Under the pieces are notes generated by a model. The model was not told the origin of the DNA. It ran no database searches and was given only the letters and a program-made list of their open reading frames with translations. The translations under genes were made by a program, and so were the position numbers. Positions 33,181 to 40,898 of a stretch of 54,462 nt of DNA are shown here, piece after piece. How positions within the stretch are numbered: the first letter of the stretch is position 1; each line of letters begins with the position of its first letter. The DNA comes from Leptolyngbya sp. Heron Island J (GTDB taxonomy: Bacteria; Cyanobacteriota; Cyanobacteriia; Phormidesmidales; Phormidesmidaceae), in contig NZ_AWNH01000032.1 in the NCBI RefSeq assembly GCF_000482245.1, positions 1 through 54,462 of the forward strand. The letters run 5' to 3'.

Positions 33181-33495
33181 TTATTCGTAACCAAATAAAA
33201 AATCTAAACCACATCTACATTGCTCGATCCGAATCTGCTTCCCGCAACCAACAACACAGTTGCACAAGCCGCTCCTTTCCAAGATCTGGAGGGAAGCATC
33301 GCGTCCCACCATTCCACGGTTGCAAGCCTCTTGGTAGGCGTTGATATTCCGGCACATGGCCTGCTTTTGCTCAAGCGATAAGGTTAATCGCTCGCCTTCA
33401 CCCAGTGACCGGGGGGCTTTGAAATTGGCTATTTCTTCAGCAACATCTTGGAGCGCGAATTGCTCATCATCGTCGCTGGTCTCATCCGCTTCCAT
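33181..33495 (-). CDS. Cys-rich small protein downstream of rep
   Basis: About 104 residues from ATG 33495 (MEADETSDDDEQFALQDVAE). The acidic N-terminal half is followed by ANFKAPRSLGEGERLTLSLE and a Cys-rich end (GLCNCVVGCGKQIRIEQCRC), which may bind zinc. Its start overlaps the end of the primase-type rep gene by 14 bp, so it is translationally coupled to it. A role in replication or copy control of that replicon is a fair guess. The longer frame to 33552 would overlap rep further. Confidence 0.55.
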   Translation of the reverse strand: MEADETSDDDEQFALQDVAEEIANFKAPRSLGEGERLTLSLEQKQAMCRNINAYQEACNRGMVGRDASLQILERSGLCNCVVGCGKQIRIEQCRCGLDFLFGYE

Positions 33496-35149
33496 ACTCT
33501 CCCTCTCGCCGACGCAACTGCGCCCTTGCCTCAGCGACCAGGATTGGGTCATCGGACGCCAGCCACTCCTTCAAGTTGGCGATATGCGCCGCTTCTACCT
33601 CCTCTTGATAGGTGTCTACCTGCGCCGTTTGTGTCGCCGCCTGACTGGTGCGACCGGCTTCTATAGAGCGATGAATCTCCAACCACAGTTGTTGCGGTAC
33701 AGGGCTGTTGCTGTCCTGCTGTTTTTTACGACCTAAGCTGTTATTTTTACCTGTTTCAAAACTGCCAAAACCCTTGTCCTCAGGTTTTTTACTATCTCTT
33801 ACACAATAAGCTTGTGCAGACTGTGACGGTGCCTCAAGCGCCGTCACCTGCCCTTGAGAGGTTGGGGGGTCTGGGGGGTGTTCATCACCCACCGATGGTG
33901 TCGATAACCGTTGGTCCGTTGTAGGTATAAACCGGGGGTGCCATAAGCTTTTGTGTTCGTCCTTGTAGAGGGTCGAGCCGCCGATCCCCTGCTCTAGCAA
34001 CAAATCAAAACGTTCGCTGATACTATCCGGCCAGGTGTCGTTATCGATAAATGCCTGCACAGCATTGCTGATTCTCTCCCTAGCGGCTTGCTGCTGTCGT
34101 TCGTTCCAGCTTGGCCCCTCTGGTTTAGGAGGCTCCTTTGACACACTGTTATGGCCGTAGGGGAAATAGTCGCTGCTATTCTCGATGGAGCGCGCCCAGG
34201 CTGCAATCCGTTTGTCTATATCCTCCTTATGCCCGCACCAAAGTTCATACCCCGGCAGGCTAAGAACAGTTTGTTTGATATGGGCTTCCAATGCCTTACC
34301 TTGTAGGGGGGCCGGTGCATCCAGCAAATGGCCAAAGATGTAAGACCGCATTGTTATTCGTCCTAAAAGTCGATTTGTTTGCTTCCGACCCGTCCAGCCG
34401 ACAGCAATCTCAGCATTTAAGTCGTTCAGAAACTTCTCTGCTTTGCTGGAAACATTGTAGGTGCGTCGTTTGGCTTGGCTGATGATGGCGGCCAGCTGCG
34501 GCAGGTTGATGTCGTTGTGCTCGGTTGCCGTGGACCAGGCCTCTATAAACCGATGACGACAGCCACTGACCGGCTCTAGATCCTCATTCAGTAAATACCC
34601 GCCCTGCTGCAATGGCAGGCGATGCCCGTTGTAGAGGGTTTGTTCACCGGGGTTATAAGACTTGGCATTGGGGAACACTTCCAACCACCCCGGCAGCACC
34701 TTAAACCCCTTGTTCTCAACCAGGGTGGTGATCGCTAAACCCACCTGCCATGATGGCAGCGATATTTCAAAGGGGAAATATATGTGGAGACCGCCGCTGT
34801 CTGAACTTGTGACGGTAAGATGCTGCACCAGGCCCAGCTCTTCTAAAGTTTCTGATAACCGCGTAATCGCCAGGGCATCCCGACGTGGATGGTACGGCGA
34901 TCCCCGATCAATATCAATCAGGGCATAGTTCGTCGTCTGCCCGAACCGAACACCATATAGATAACTGCCTTGTTGCAGTAGTCGGTCAGAAAGAGGATGT
35001 CTGGATTCGGTCTGCCACTGTGGCTTGCTGCCAGGGTCGGGGTGTGCGGAAAACAGATAATCGAAGCGATGCGGCCACAACCCCAGGAAACGATCGTTTT
35101 CTTCCTGGATATATGTGGAACGCAGCGAAGCATATGTAGCTGCTGTCAT
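33482..35149 (-). CDS. Primase-type (AEP) plasmid replication protein
   Basis: 555 residues. The N-terminal half has the archaeo-eukaryotic primase signature: YALIDIDRGSPYHP with DxD at 79-81, and SSDSGGLHIYFPF with the catalytic His at about 122. A segment after it (KGFKVLPGWLEVFPNAKSYN) fits the third AEP motif. The middle (TRRNVSSKAEKFLNDL-like region to about residue 330) is helical. The C-terminal ~180 residues are low-complexity and then helical (EEVEAAHIANLKEWLASDDP). Proteins of this kind act as primases and initiators on small cyanobacterial plasmids. Here it has a structured upstream region with a probable antisense RNA. It overlaps the Cys-rich gene downstream. The oriV of this replicon was not located. 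Confidence 0.75.
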   Translation of the reverse strand: MTAATYASLRSTYIQEENDRFLGLWPHRFDYLFSAHPDPGSKPQWQTESRHPLSDRLLQQGSYLYGVRFGQTTNYALIDIDRGSPYHPRRDALAITRLSETLEELGLVQHLTVTSSDSGGLHIYFPFEISLPSWQVGLAITTLVENKGFKVLPGWLEVFPNAKSYNPGEQTLYNGHRLPLQQGGYLLNEDLEPVSGCRHRFIEAWSTATEHNDINLPQLAAIISQAKRRTYNVSSKAEKFLNDLNAEIAVGWTGRKQTNRLLGRITMRSYIFGHLLDAPAPLQGKALEAHIKQTVLSLPGYELWCGHKEDIDKRIAAWARSIENSSDYFPYGHNSVSKEPPKPEGPSWNERQQQAARERISNAVQAFIDNDTWPDSISERFDLLLEQGIGGSTLYKDEHKSLWHPRFIPTTDQRLSTPSVGDEHPPDPPTSQGQVTALEAPSQSAQAYCVRDSKKPEDKGFGSFETGKNNSLGRKKQQDSNSPVPQQLWLEIHRSIEAGRTSQAATQTAQVDTYQEEVEAAHIANLKEWLASDDPILVAEARAQLRRREGEYGSG

Positions 35150-35297
35150 TTGTGCTGATGGGGGTAGAAGGACACACCCACCGGCAGAACGCTATGTCAG
35201 CCCTTTTGCTGTGCTGATTTTAGAAGCAACAAATCTTTGCAGCGTTGCCGCCCCAAAAATTGCCAGCAAAATCCATGAGCTGTGCTAGGATAATCGC

Positions 35298-35415
35298 AAG
35301 CTCTTTGAGAGCGTCTTAAATTTGGTTGCTCAACCGTATTTAAGGGACGTTCTGTTCAGTGGATAATTGAATATTTAGAAAAACCTTCAAACTTGCCGGT
35401 TCGGGAGGTTTTTTT
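35298..35415 (+). ncRNA. Predicted countertranscribed (antisense) RNA for the rep leader
   Basis: Starts after an extended -10-like TGTGCTAGGATAAT (35281-35294) and ends in a terminator (35379-35415) whose arms AAAAACCTTC and GGAGGTTTTT close around an inner AAC/GTT stem. Between them 35308-35353 folds into a long hairpin: 8 bp (35308-35315 with 35346-35353, one G-U), a two-G bulge, 6 bp (35316-35321 with 35338-35343), then GGTT/AACC around GCTC. It is antisense to the leader of the primase-type rep gene on the other strand. This bulged stem plus GC-poor closing stem is the usual layout of plasmid copy-control RNAs such as CopA/RNAI-type. Length about 115-120 nt. No clear -35 box was found. 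Prediction only. Confidence 0.6.
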
Positions 35416-35446
35416 AATGCTGTTTTTTATTCCATAGGCAGTACAT
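35414..35446 (-). CDS. Ten-residue leader peptide upstream of rep
   Basis: ATG at 35446, encodes MYCLWNKKQH and stops at TAA 35414-35416. A perfect GGAGG lies 4 bp upstream (35451-35455) and a -10-like TATGAT at 35474-35479. It is the best ribosome binding site in the region, better than that of rep itself. The stop falls exactly where the antisense RNA terminator begins, so ribosomes would meet or open the hairpin complementary to it. In IncFII and IncI plasmids the tap and repY leader peptides work in this way. The length is too short to judge coding by composition. Confidence 0.5.
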   Translation of the reverse strand: MYCLWNKKQH

Positions 35447-35473
35447 TTGTCCTCCGAACAACAGTGATGGCTT

Positions 35474-35479
35474 ATCATA
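35474..35479 (-). promoter_or_regulatory. Candidate -10 box of the rep transcript
   Basis: TATGAT on the minus strand, with transcription start expected near 35467, 12 bases before the leader peptide's GGAGG. The -35 region is weak (GATCAA or similar). Placing it here gives an mRNA leader of about 315 nt before the rep ATG, covering the whole antisense RNA. Confidence 0.4.
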
Positions 35480-35542
35480 CCGTTTCAGTGTGGGCTTTGA
35501 TCGACCGTCGCAAAAATCGTTAAGGTGCGGATTGCCGCCCTT

Positions 35543-35887
35543 TCATGGACTTCTTGCCTGTAACTCTGCCAGGCCCCCCTCAACAACATCCTTCACACAC
35601 TCACAAATAAAGAGGAACTTCTTTTCGTACTCGGCGTTAAGTGGATACGTCTCTGTATGCTCCATCAGAGCCGCAATCATCAGCATCTGAAAGGGAAACC
35701 TGCGGTCGGTCACGTCATATTCGATCTCGTACAACGTATCGATGAAGTGGTGAATCAAAGCAGGGCTGGCCTCTTCCGCTAACAGTTTGAGCGGGTCATG
35801 GCCGAATATAGAAGGTAAATCACTCATGGCGGTTTCCTCGCTGTTGTTGACTGTCTCTTTTGGCCCGTCGTCTTGATGCTGTCCCAT
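35543..35887 (-). CDS. Hypothetical plasmid protein
   Basis: 114 residues, or 94 if the internal ATG at 35827 (MSDLPSIFGHDPLKLLAEEA) is used; both have a purine-rich box in front. The sequence is helical, ending EKKFLFICECVKDVVEGGLA. No known domain. It lies immediately upstream of the rep control region and downstream of the hydrolase gene on the same strand, so its transcript may run into the rep leader. Confidence 0.5.
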   Translation of the reverse strand: MGQHQDDGPKETVNNSEETAMSDLPSIFGHDPLKLLAEEASPALIHHFIDTLYEIEYDVTDRRFPFQMLMIAALMEHTETYPLNAEYEKKFLFICECVKDVVEGGLAELQARSP

Positions 35888-35908
35888 AACGCCCCCTATA
35901 CAGGGGAT

Positions 35909-37291
35909 TTAAGAAGTTCGCGCAGTGATGGACCCCATAAATAGCTGTTGTTCTTTGCGCCTCCGTGTCACCAGCCCCGGTGCTACCTCTGGCGTGGTTT
36001 GTCCGTGCGGTATCCAATGCACCCACTTGCTAAACTCCTCCCCGGCCTGTTGGTGATTCCCAGCATTCAAATGACGCAACAGTTTAGAGCTCGCTAGCCC
36101 ACCGGTGTTGTATTGAAAGCTGACCAGTGCCGCGTTCTGGTCAGGAGACAATGGCACCGTTACTAACTCCCTTACCTGCACCTCAGCGGCGGCTAGATAG
36201 GCTGATAATCGTTGTTCTGCCTCATGCTCAGAGATGGTTTCGCCAGGGTACGACGGCGTACCATAGCCAATGCTCCAGCGGGCGCGCCCGTCTGCTGTAG
36301 TGCCGTCAGGGTATGCTTCCAGATGTAACCCTTCCAATTGTTTGACCAAAGTTAGGGCCTCTGGTGATTTCGTGCTGGATTGCAGGGCTGTCGGTTGATT
36401 ACCCTGTTTCCAGAAAGCAAACGCCTTTTCTAAAATCGGTCGTGTCGCCTCACGGTTCCAACGCTCACCGTTGGCTGGGTCGATGACGGCATGGATATGG
36501 TCTCCTGTGGAGTTACCCGTTGAGCCCTGTAGTCCTAATGACTGCCCTAGTTTCACTGGGTCACCGGCCGCCACATCGCTCTCGTGTAAATGCGCCATAA
36601 ACCAGCGATCGCCGTTCTGACAATCGAGCCAGATGTAATTTCCGGCCCGTTCATAGAATCCGGCTTTATCCACGATCCCAGGGCAAGGGCTAGGAATAGC
36701 CACACGTGTGCTGTCACTGGTCGGATTTACAAGGGTGAAGTCCCACGCTCCTGGTGGCGATTCATCCAACAAATGTGGTGTTGCAATATCTAGCGGTTCA
36801 AAAGCGACAGCGTTTGACCGCAGGCCCGCATCTGATTGACCCAATTCAGGAATCAACCAGCCAATACCGGGAATTTGACTCAACTCATCAAGGCGGCCCT
36901 CTAGCATCTTGACTGCCCAATCAAAGGCGGCATAGCCAGCAACGCCCACCAACAGAAACAACACCACAACAAATTGCACCAGGGCTTCGATTAGGCTGCG
37001 TTGCTGTGCATAACGCTCTGTATTCAGCCAATCGCGCCGTCGTTGTAGCTCGTTTTGCTCACGTATGGCGTCCGTCAGTGCCGTGAGCGCCAGAGTCGCT
37101 GTTATGCCCTCACGGCCGTCAATTGAGGGAACGTGCTTATCCAGCACATATCCAGCGACAGGATTGCGTGATACCTGTCGCCTACCCTGCTTCGCGAGCC
37201 GCTGAGCAATCTGCCATTGCCAAGATAAATCTGATTTAGAATCCTTCGTATTCTGTGGCTTTGCTTGGGGATTCGCTTTCGACGATTTCAT
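35909..37291 (-). CDS. Membrane-anchored M23 peptidase plus GH24 lysozyme
   Basis: 460 residues. An N-terminal transmembrane helix at about 113-135 (ALVQFVVVLFLLVGVAGYAA) follows a polar head. The M23-type domain (about 200-290) contains ICLDCQNGDRWFMAHLHES-like sequence (first residue uncertain) with VKLGQSLGLQGSTGNSTGDH and HIHAVID, the second zinc ligand motif. The C-terminal ~150 residues are a GH24 lysozyme: LEGLHLEAYPDGTTADG (catalytic Glu, Asp), ARWSIGYGTPSYPGETIS, NAALVSFQYNTGG. Together they cut both the peptide and glycan parts of the cell wall. Such enzymes open the wall for transfer machinery, and the position in the transfer block supports a VirB1-like job. A phage origin is also possible. 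Confidence 0.85.
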   Translation of the reverse strand: MKSSKANPQAKPQNTKDSKSDLSWQWQIAQRLAKQGRRQVSRNPVAGYVLDKHVPSIDGREGITATLALTALTDAIREQNELQRRRDWLNTERYAQQRSLIEALVQFVVVLFLLVGVAGYAAFDWAVKMLEGRLDELSQIPGIGWLIPELGQSDAGLRSNAVAFEPLDIATPHLLDESPPGAWDFTLVNPTSDSTRVAIPSPCPGIVDKAGFYERAGNYIWLDCQNGDRWFMAHLHESDVAAGDPVKLGQSLGLQGSTGNSTGDHIHAVIDPANGERWNREATRPILEKAFAFWKQGNQPTALQSSTKSPEALTLVKQLEGLHLEAYPDGTTADGRARWSIGYGTPSYPGETISEHEAEQRLSAYLAAAEVQVRELVTVPLSPDQNAALVSFQYNTGGLASSKLLRHLNAGNHQQAGEEFSKWVHWIPHGQTTPEVAPGLVTRRRKEQQLFMGSITARTS

Positions 37292-37421
37292 TAGCTGCGT
37301 CCCATCTTAGGTTGACATCGTTCAGCAAAGTGTCGGTCTTTTCTGGAAAGAGAATTTTTGAGCAAAGCATAATGACCAGCGCCATCATGATGCAGGTCAA
37401 TCCATCAACAATGACCTTCAC
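37236..37421 (-). CDS. Small single-helix membrane protein
   Basis: 61 residues. MKVIVDGLTCIMMALVIMLC, SKILFP is one hydrophobic helix, then a polar tail. It overlaps the start of the M23-GH24 gene by 56 bp in another frame, which suggests coupling. The hydrophobic pattern and conserved spacing with the next small gene support it, but there is no family match. Possibly a holin-like or transfer accessory protein. Confidence 0.45.
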   Translation of the reverse strand: MKVIVDGLTCIMMALVIMLCSKILFPEKTDTLLNDVNLRWDAANEIVESESPSKATEYEGF

Positions 37422-37423
37422 CG

Positions 37424-37612
37424 CTAACGCTCCTCTGCATTCTGATTCGGCAAAGGCTGAGTGACGGAGCGATAGACCCGTGCTGCCATCACCATGCCGT
37501 CATCAATAATGGGACCGAGTTTGAGATGACCTTTCTCGATGGAGGCAAAGAACAAGGTCATGCCCATAAACAGGACCAGTAAGGCCCCACCGGATTTCAG
37601 TAAATTCCACAT
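37424..37612 (-). CDS. Small membrane protein
   Basis: 62 residues. MWNLLKSGGALLVLFMGMTL, FFAS is a transmembrane helix, followed by a polar tail (VMAARVYRSVTQPLPNQNAE). It ends 2 bp before the next small membrane protein, in a tight minus-strand run of small envelope proteins. Function unknown; a transfer-channel role is inferred from context. Confidence 0.45.
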   Translation of the reverse strand: MWNLLKSGGALLVLFMGMTLFFASIEKGHLKLGPIIDDGMVMAARVYRSVTQPLPNQNAEER

Positions 37613-37643
37613 GGTTCGCTATCAATAAGCATGAGTAAGGGGG

Positions 37644-38993
37644 TTAACTGTTATCGGCCGCTGTGATCGCGGCTCTAAAGTCACCGCTGGTCATCTGCTC
37701 CCAATAGGTAGCCAGTGATTGCCAACGATGGTCAGCGTTTTTCCGTTGCAATTTGGTTTCATTAAGAGCAGCCGCCAGCTCCTCTTGATAGGGCTTGCTT
37801 GGATCAGCCAGCTCGGTCCGTGACTTGATCTGACCACTCTCTATCGCTTCGATAATTTCCGGACAGGCTTTCCATACCTTCAGCAACCAATCCAGGCCCG
37901 GTTCCACCACTTGAACAATCTCGTGCTCTTTAAAATGGGGAATCAACTGACAGCGTATTTCCTCTTGCGTGAAGTACAGCATCGGATGCAACTGATCATT
38001 ATCCATGGCCGTCACCTCGTCCACCTCTGCCAGGGTCTGTTGAAAGAGTTGCTTTTGCTCTTGCTCCAATCCAAGAACTTGCTGCAGCCTTTTCGATCGC
38101 GCCAGTTTTGGAAAGACCAGCCACGGGAACGAGCTTAGATATTCAATGGGGAGACCGGTTTCTTTAGCACCTATCCGCTGAATGCCCGTCACCAACATGA
38201 CACCACGCTTCCCAGCTCGGTTATAGGCCACCTTCAACTCTTTGAGGAAGGTGATGTAATACTCCTCCTCTTCAGGCATGCCAGGGAAACTGCGGATATT
38301 ATTCAGCTCATCAAAAAATATTAGGAGCGGTGTTGTTGCCCCCTTGCTTTTGAGTCGCTTTTGCAGCGTCTGTCGTATGGCATTGAGCCCAGCTAGGTCC
38401 TCAAAAATATGTGTGCCTAACTTCAAATGCTCCGGCCAGGGTGTTCCATTGGGGTCGGACTGATTGAAGCTGTATTCGGGGTCGAAGATCAGCACCTCGC
38501 CCTCTGGATTGAGAATGGTGAACTGTTCCACCAGTCGTTGCGACACCCGTGTCTTACCTTCACCGGGAAGACCGGCCACAATCAGCGGATCAAACCGTTT
38601 GCTTGCTGGGTCCATGGTGACGAGCCCATTGAAAAAGAGTGGGTCTTCACTCATTCGGGTGTACTGCTCTTGCAACTTGCCCAAGACCGGCACTTGTGCG
38701 GCGATTGCCGATACCACCCGACGGCTTTGATTCTCAACTGTTGTCGGGTTAAACAGCTCAGTGATGCTATCGAACACTTCATTAGAGTAAGCGTTCACTG
38801 CTTGGTCAGGACGGATGCCTTTCTTTGCTGCACTGACAACACCCATGGTGGTTAAGGCTGCCCCCGCAACATACGCAGGCCAGGACCGCAGCATCAGACT
38901 GCCACCAATGCCCAGTAGGATAAGACTCCCTGCTGTGAGCGCTCGCCTATCTTTGGCCGCATTGCCAGAACTAGCAGGATAAGTTGACATCAT
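37644..38993 (-). CDS. HerA/VirD4-like P-loop ATPase
   Basis: 449 residues from ATG 38993, which has AGGAGG nine bases upstream; the frame is open to 39059. The N-terminus has two hydrophobic stretches (about 15-55, ALTAGSLILLGIGGSLMLRS). Walker A is VAGLPGEGKTRVSQ and Walker B is LLIFFDELNNIRSFPG; a glutamine-containing sensor region follows (RGVMLVTGIQRIGAKETGLP). The general form is that of the HerA/FtsK/VirD4 DNA-pumping superfamily, but it is shorter than a coupling protein. It overlaps the next gene by 23 bp. It may be a second coupling-type or channel ATPase. No VirB4 signature was recognised. Confidence 0.75.
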   Translation of the reverse strand: MMSTYPASSGNAAKDRRALTAGSLILLGIGGSLMLRSWPAYVAGAALTTMGVVSAAKKGIRPDQAVNAYSNEVFDSITELFNPTTVENQSRRVVSAIAAQVPVLGKLQEQYTRMSEDPLFFNGLVTMDPASKRFDPLIVAGLPGEGKTRVSQRLVEQFTILNPEGEVLIFDPEYSFNQSDPNGTPWPEHLKLGTHIFEDLAGLNAIRQTLQKRLKSKGATTPLLIFFDELNNIRSFPGMPEEEEYYITFLKELKVAYNRAGKRGVMLVTGIQRIGAKETGLPIEYLSSFPWLVFPKLARSKRLQQVLGLEQEQKQLFQQTLAEVDEVTAMDNDQLHPMLYFTQEEIRCQLIPHFKEHEIVQVVEPGLDWLLKVWKACPEIIEAIESGQIKSRTELADPSKPYQEELAAALNETKLQRKNADHRWQSLATYWEQMTSGDFRAAITAADNS

Positions 38994-39555
38994 AGATCGC
39001 AACCTCCTGTCGTGATTGATTGGATTGATCAGCGGCGTGCCACTGCACGGCAACTGCAACGGCTTGGCGTTCAGCTGCGAGCGTGGTCAGTGTATCGAAA
39101 TGGTCAGGGTTGCCCTGGAAAGTGCCAGCCTTCGCCGCCAATATGGCTAACTCCCCCCGCACCGCTTCATCGCGGGTTTTTAGAAATATACCGGTATCGT
39201 TTTGTTTTGCCCCCGCCCGGAGCAGGTATGCGGCCCTGGCATCGATATAGGTTAGGTACTGCTTCAACGCCGCGTGACAGATAGAACCTGCTGCTGGATT
39301 GACATCCGTTGGATACACCGTGGGGCTATCGACGGGAATATCGGCCATGCTGTCCGTTTCTGTCCTGGCTGATGGGGACTCCTCAGCCAGAGCTGCACCG
39401 GTCGTCGTCTCAGGGCGCTCAGCCGCCCCCTGCCCTGTCGCTTTTGTGGGTTTGGATGCAGGCCCATTGGGAAGGAGCACATCGATCATCATCCCCAAGC
39501 CACTGACCAAAAATAGAGCGCAGATAAAGATACCAAACGGTTTAAGGGGTTTCAT
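38971..39555 (-). CDS. Membrane-anchored hypothetical protein of transfer block
   Basis: 194 residues from ATG 39555, whose ATGA overlaps the stop of the upstream gene. The N-terminus MKPLKPFGIFICALFLVSGL is a signal or anchor helix. A Pro/Thr/Ala-rich stretch (residues about 40-95) is followed by a helical domain with CHAALKQYLTYIDARAAYLL and LAAERQAVAVAVQW. Probably periplasmic. Its position, coupled at both ends to membrane and ATPase genes, suggests a component of a membrane complex. Confidence 0.6.
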   Translation of the reverse strand: MKPLKPFGIFICALFLVSGLGMMIDVLLPNGPASKPTKATGQGAAERPETTTGAALAEESPSARTETDSMADIPVDSPTVYPTDVNPAAGSICHAALKQYLTYIDARAAYLLRAGAKQNDTGIFLKTRDEAVRGELAILAAKAGTFQGNPDHFDTLTTLAAERQAVAVAVQWHAADQSNQSRQEVAIYDVNLSC

Positions 39556-40223
39556 GTCGATGTGCTCCCCTGCTCCAGATCCAGAATCCGCTGATAGCGT
39601 TCCAGTACTAACTGCCACACCATAAATTGAGGGTCTTCTGTCTTATCTTGTTGCAACAAACGCGCCTGCTCTTCCTTGGCGAGTTCAATCGCCAATTCTG
39701 TACGGCTTGGTAACTCAGGCAAAACCACTGGTTTTTGATTGGGCAAAAGCAGTGTCGTCCCAATATAGAAAAGCAGTGCGGTGACGGAGCCGAAAAACAG
39801 CATCAGATGATAGGCTGCTTCGCCCCAATGGAGCACACCGGACATGAAGAATGAGTAGATATTAAAGCCAACAAAAGCGGTCACAACCGGCAGCCAAATC
39901 CGAAAGCCTAACCGACGAAACCGGATCAGAAAAAGCCAACCAGTACCGACCAATAAACCGGCATTGATGACATCGCCAGCCGTGCCATGTTGCAGAGAAT
40001 GACTAACAGTAACCGCTAAAACTGTAGCGCTAAAAATATGCTTCCAAGACCGCCACCAGGGCACGCGCTGCGACAGCGCTTGGGTCTGATCAGGGTGCGC
40101 TTGGGGGGTGTCTGACGGCGCTTCTGAGGCTGAAAAGCTTGAGCGCTCCGTAGGCGCGGCGCTTTTTTGCGTGTTAGTCGAGAGAGCGGAATCAGACAGA
40201 GGGATATTGCTGGTCATCATCAA
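39552..40223 (-). CDS. Four-helix membrane protein
   Basis: 223 residues. After a Ser/Pro-rich head (about 1-55) there are four hydrophobic segments (about 62-80, 85-105, 110-135 and 140-160; GLLVGTGWLFLIRFRRLGFR, HLMLFFGSVTALLFYIGTTL). The C-terminal helix (ELAIELAKEEQARLLQQDKT) is cytosolic. No family was recognised. Translationally coupled to the following gene. Confidence 0.6.
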   Translation of the reverse strand: MMMTSNIPLSDSALSTNTQKSAAPTERSSFSASEAPSDTPQAHPDQTQALSQRVPWWRSWKHIFSATVLAVTVSHSLQHGTAGDVINAGLLVGTGWLFLIRFRRLGFRIWLPVVTAFVGFNIYSFFMSGVLHWGEAAYHLMLFFGSVTALLFYIGTTLLLPNQKPVVLPELPSRTELAIELAKEEQARLLQQDKTEDPQFMVWQLVLERYQRILDLEQGSTST

Positions 40224-40293
40224 TACCTCTAACGAGATGTTCAGAACAAAACCGAGCGTGAGAGAGAAAAACAGCTGGGTAAACCTGTATTAA

Positions 40294-40515
40294 TTACTGA
40301 TTTTGGGACTGCTGTTCGGACGATTCAGGTATGAATTGAAGGGGAGAAATCTTTGCTAATTGCGAAGAGGGTTGAGGCACATCTGGTGCCTGTAAGATTG
40401 CCGCAAGTTGTGGAGTATTGAGAAGGTTTTCAGACACCACTGGTGCGGTTAATGTCACAAACAAATTATCAGAAACCGGTGACGATAATAACGGCTGAAA
40501 CTCTTGACTGACCAT
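40294..40515 (-). CDS. Small proline/leucine-rich hypothetical protein
   Basis: 73 residues, MVSQEFQPLLSSPVSDNLFV, with repeated short LxxP/SxxL segments and a polar end. No motif. On the same strand, between parR and the membrane protein. Plausible but weakly supported; it has no strong ribosome binding site. The next 110 bp (40516-40625) contain no recognisable gene. Confidence 0.35.
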   Translation of the reverse strand: MVSQEFQPLLSSPVSDNLFVTLTAPVVSENLLNTPQLAAILQAPDVPQPSSQLAKISPLQFIPESSEQQSQNQ

Positions 40516-40625
40516 GGGCTAGGTTGGGTCTTGAGAGACATCGCTCTTGAACCAGAGAATCATTCAATCCCTATGCCGGGGGCATCAATGCTGCTGGAAT
40601 ACGCACAGATGCAGGATTTGTCTGA

Positions 40626-40898
40626 TCAGAGGGGTGGCAGTTCGGACAAGGTTAAGACAGGTTGTTCAGGTGTGATGTGCACTGGAATGGTTTTTTGCGG
40701 TTTGGACTGCCCTGCCCGCTGTTGTCTGCCTTGAGTTTCGGGGGCATCCAGCTTGCCCAGCAGGCGCAGCTGCACATAGGCACTGAAGCTGATGCCCAAC
40801 TCACTAGACCCGTCCACCACGGCATCAGCGACAGAGCCACTGAGGTTGACGCGAATCTGATCCCCCGGTTCACGGTCTTTCTGTGCTCCTTTAGCCAT
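40626..40898 (-). CDS. parR: ParR-like RHH partition adaptor
   Basis: 90 residues. The core DQIRVNLSGSVADAVVDGSS, ELGISFSAYVQLRLLGKL is a ribbon-helix-helix DNA-binding fold. The Pro-rich tail (APETQGRQQRAGQSKPQKT) may contact the filament. Its start overlaps the end of the ParM-like gene by 8 bp, the usual parM-parR order. In R1-type systems ParR binds a centromere and caps the ParM filament. The assignment depends on the neighbour. Confidence 0.6.
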   Translation of the reverse strand: MAKGAQKDREPGDQIRVNLSGSVADAVVDGSSELGISFSAYVQLRLLGKLDAPETQGRQQRAGQSKPQKTIPVHITPEQPVLTLSELPPL

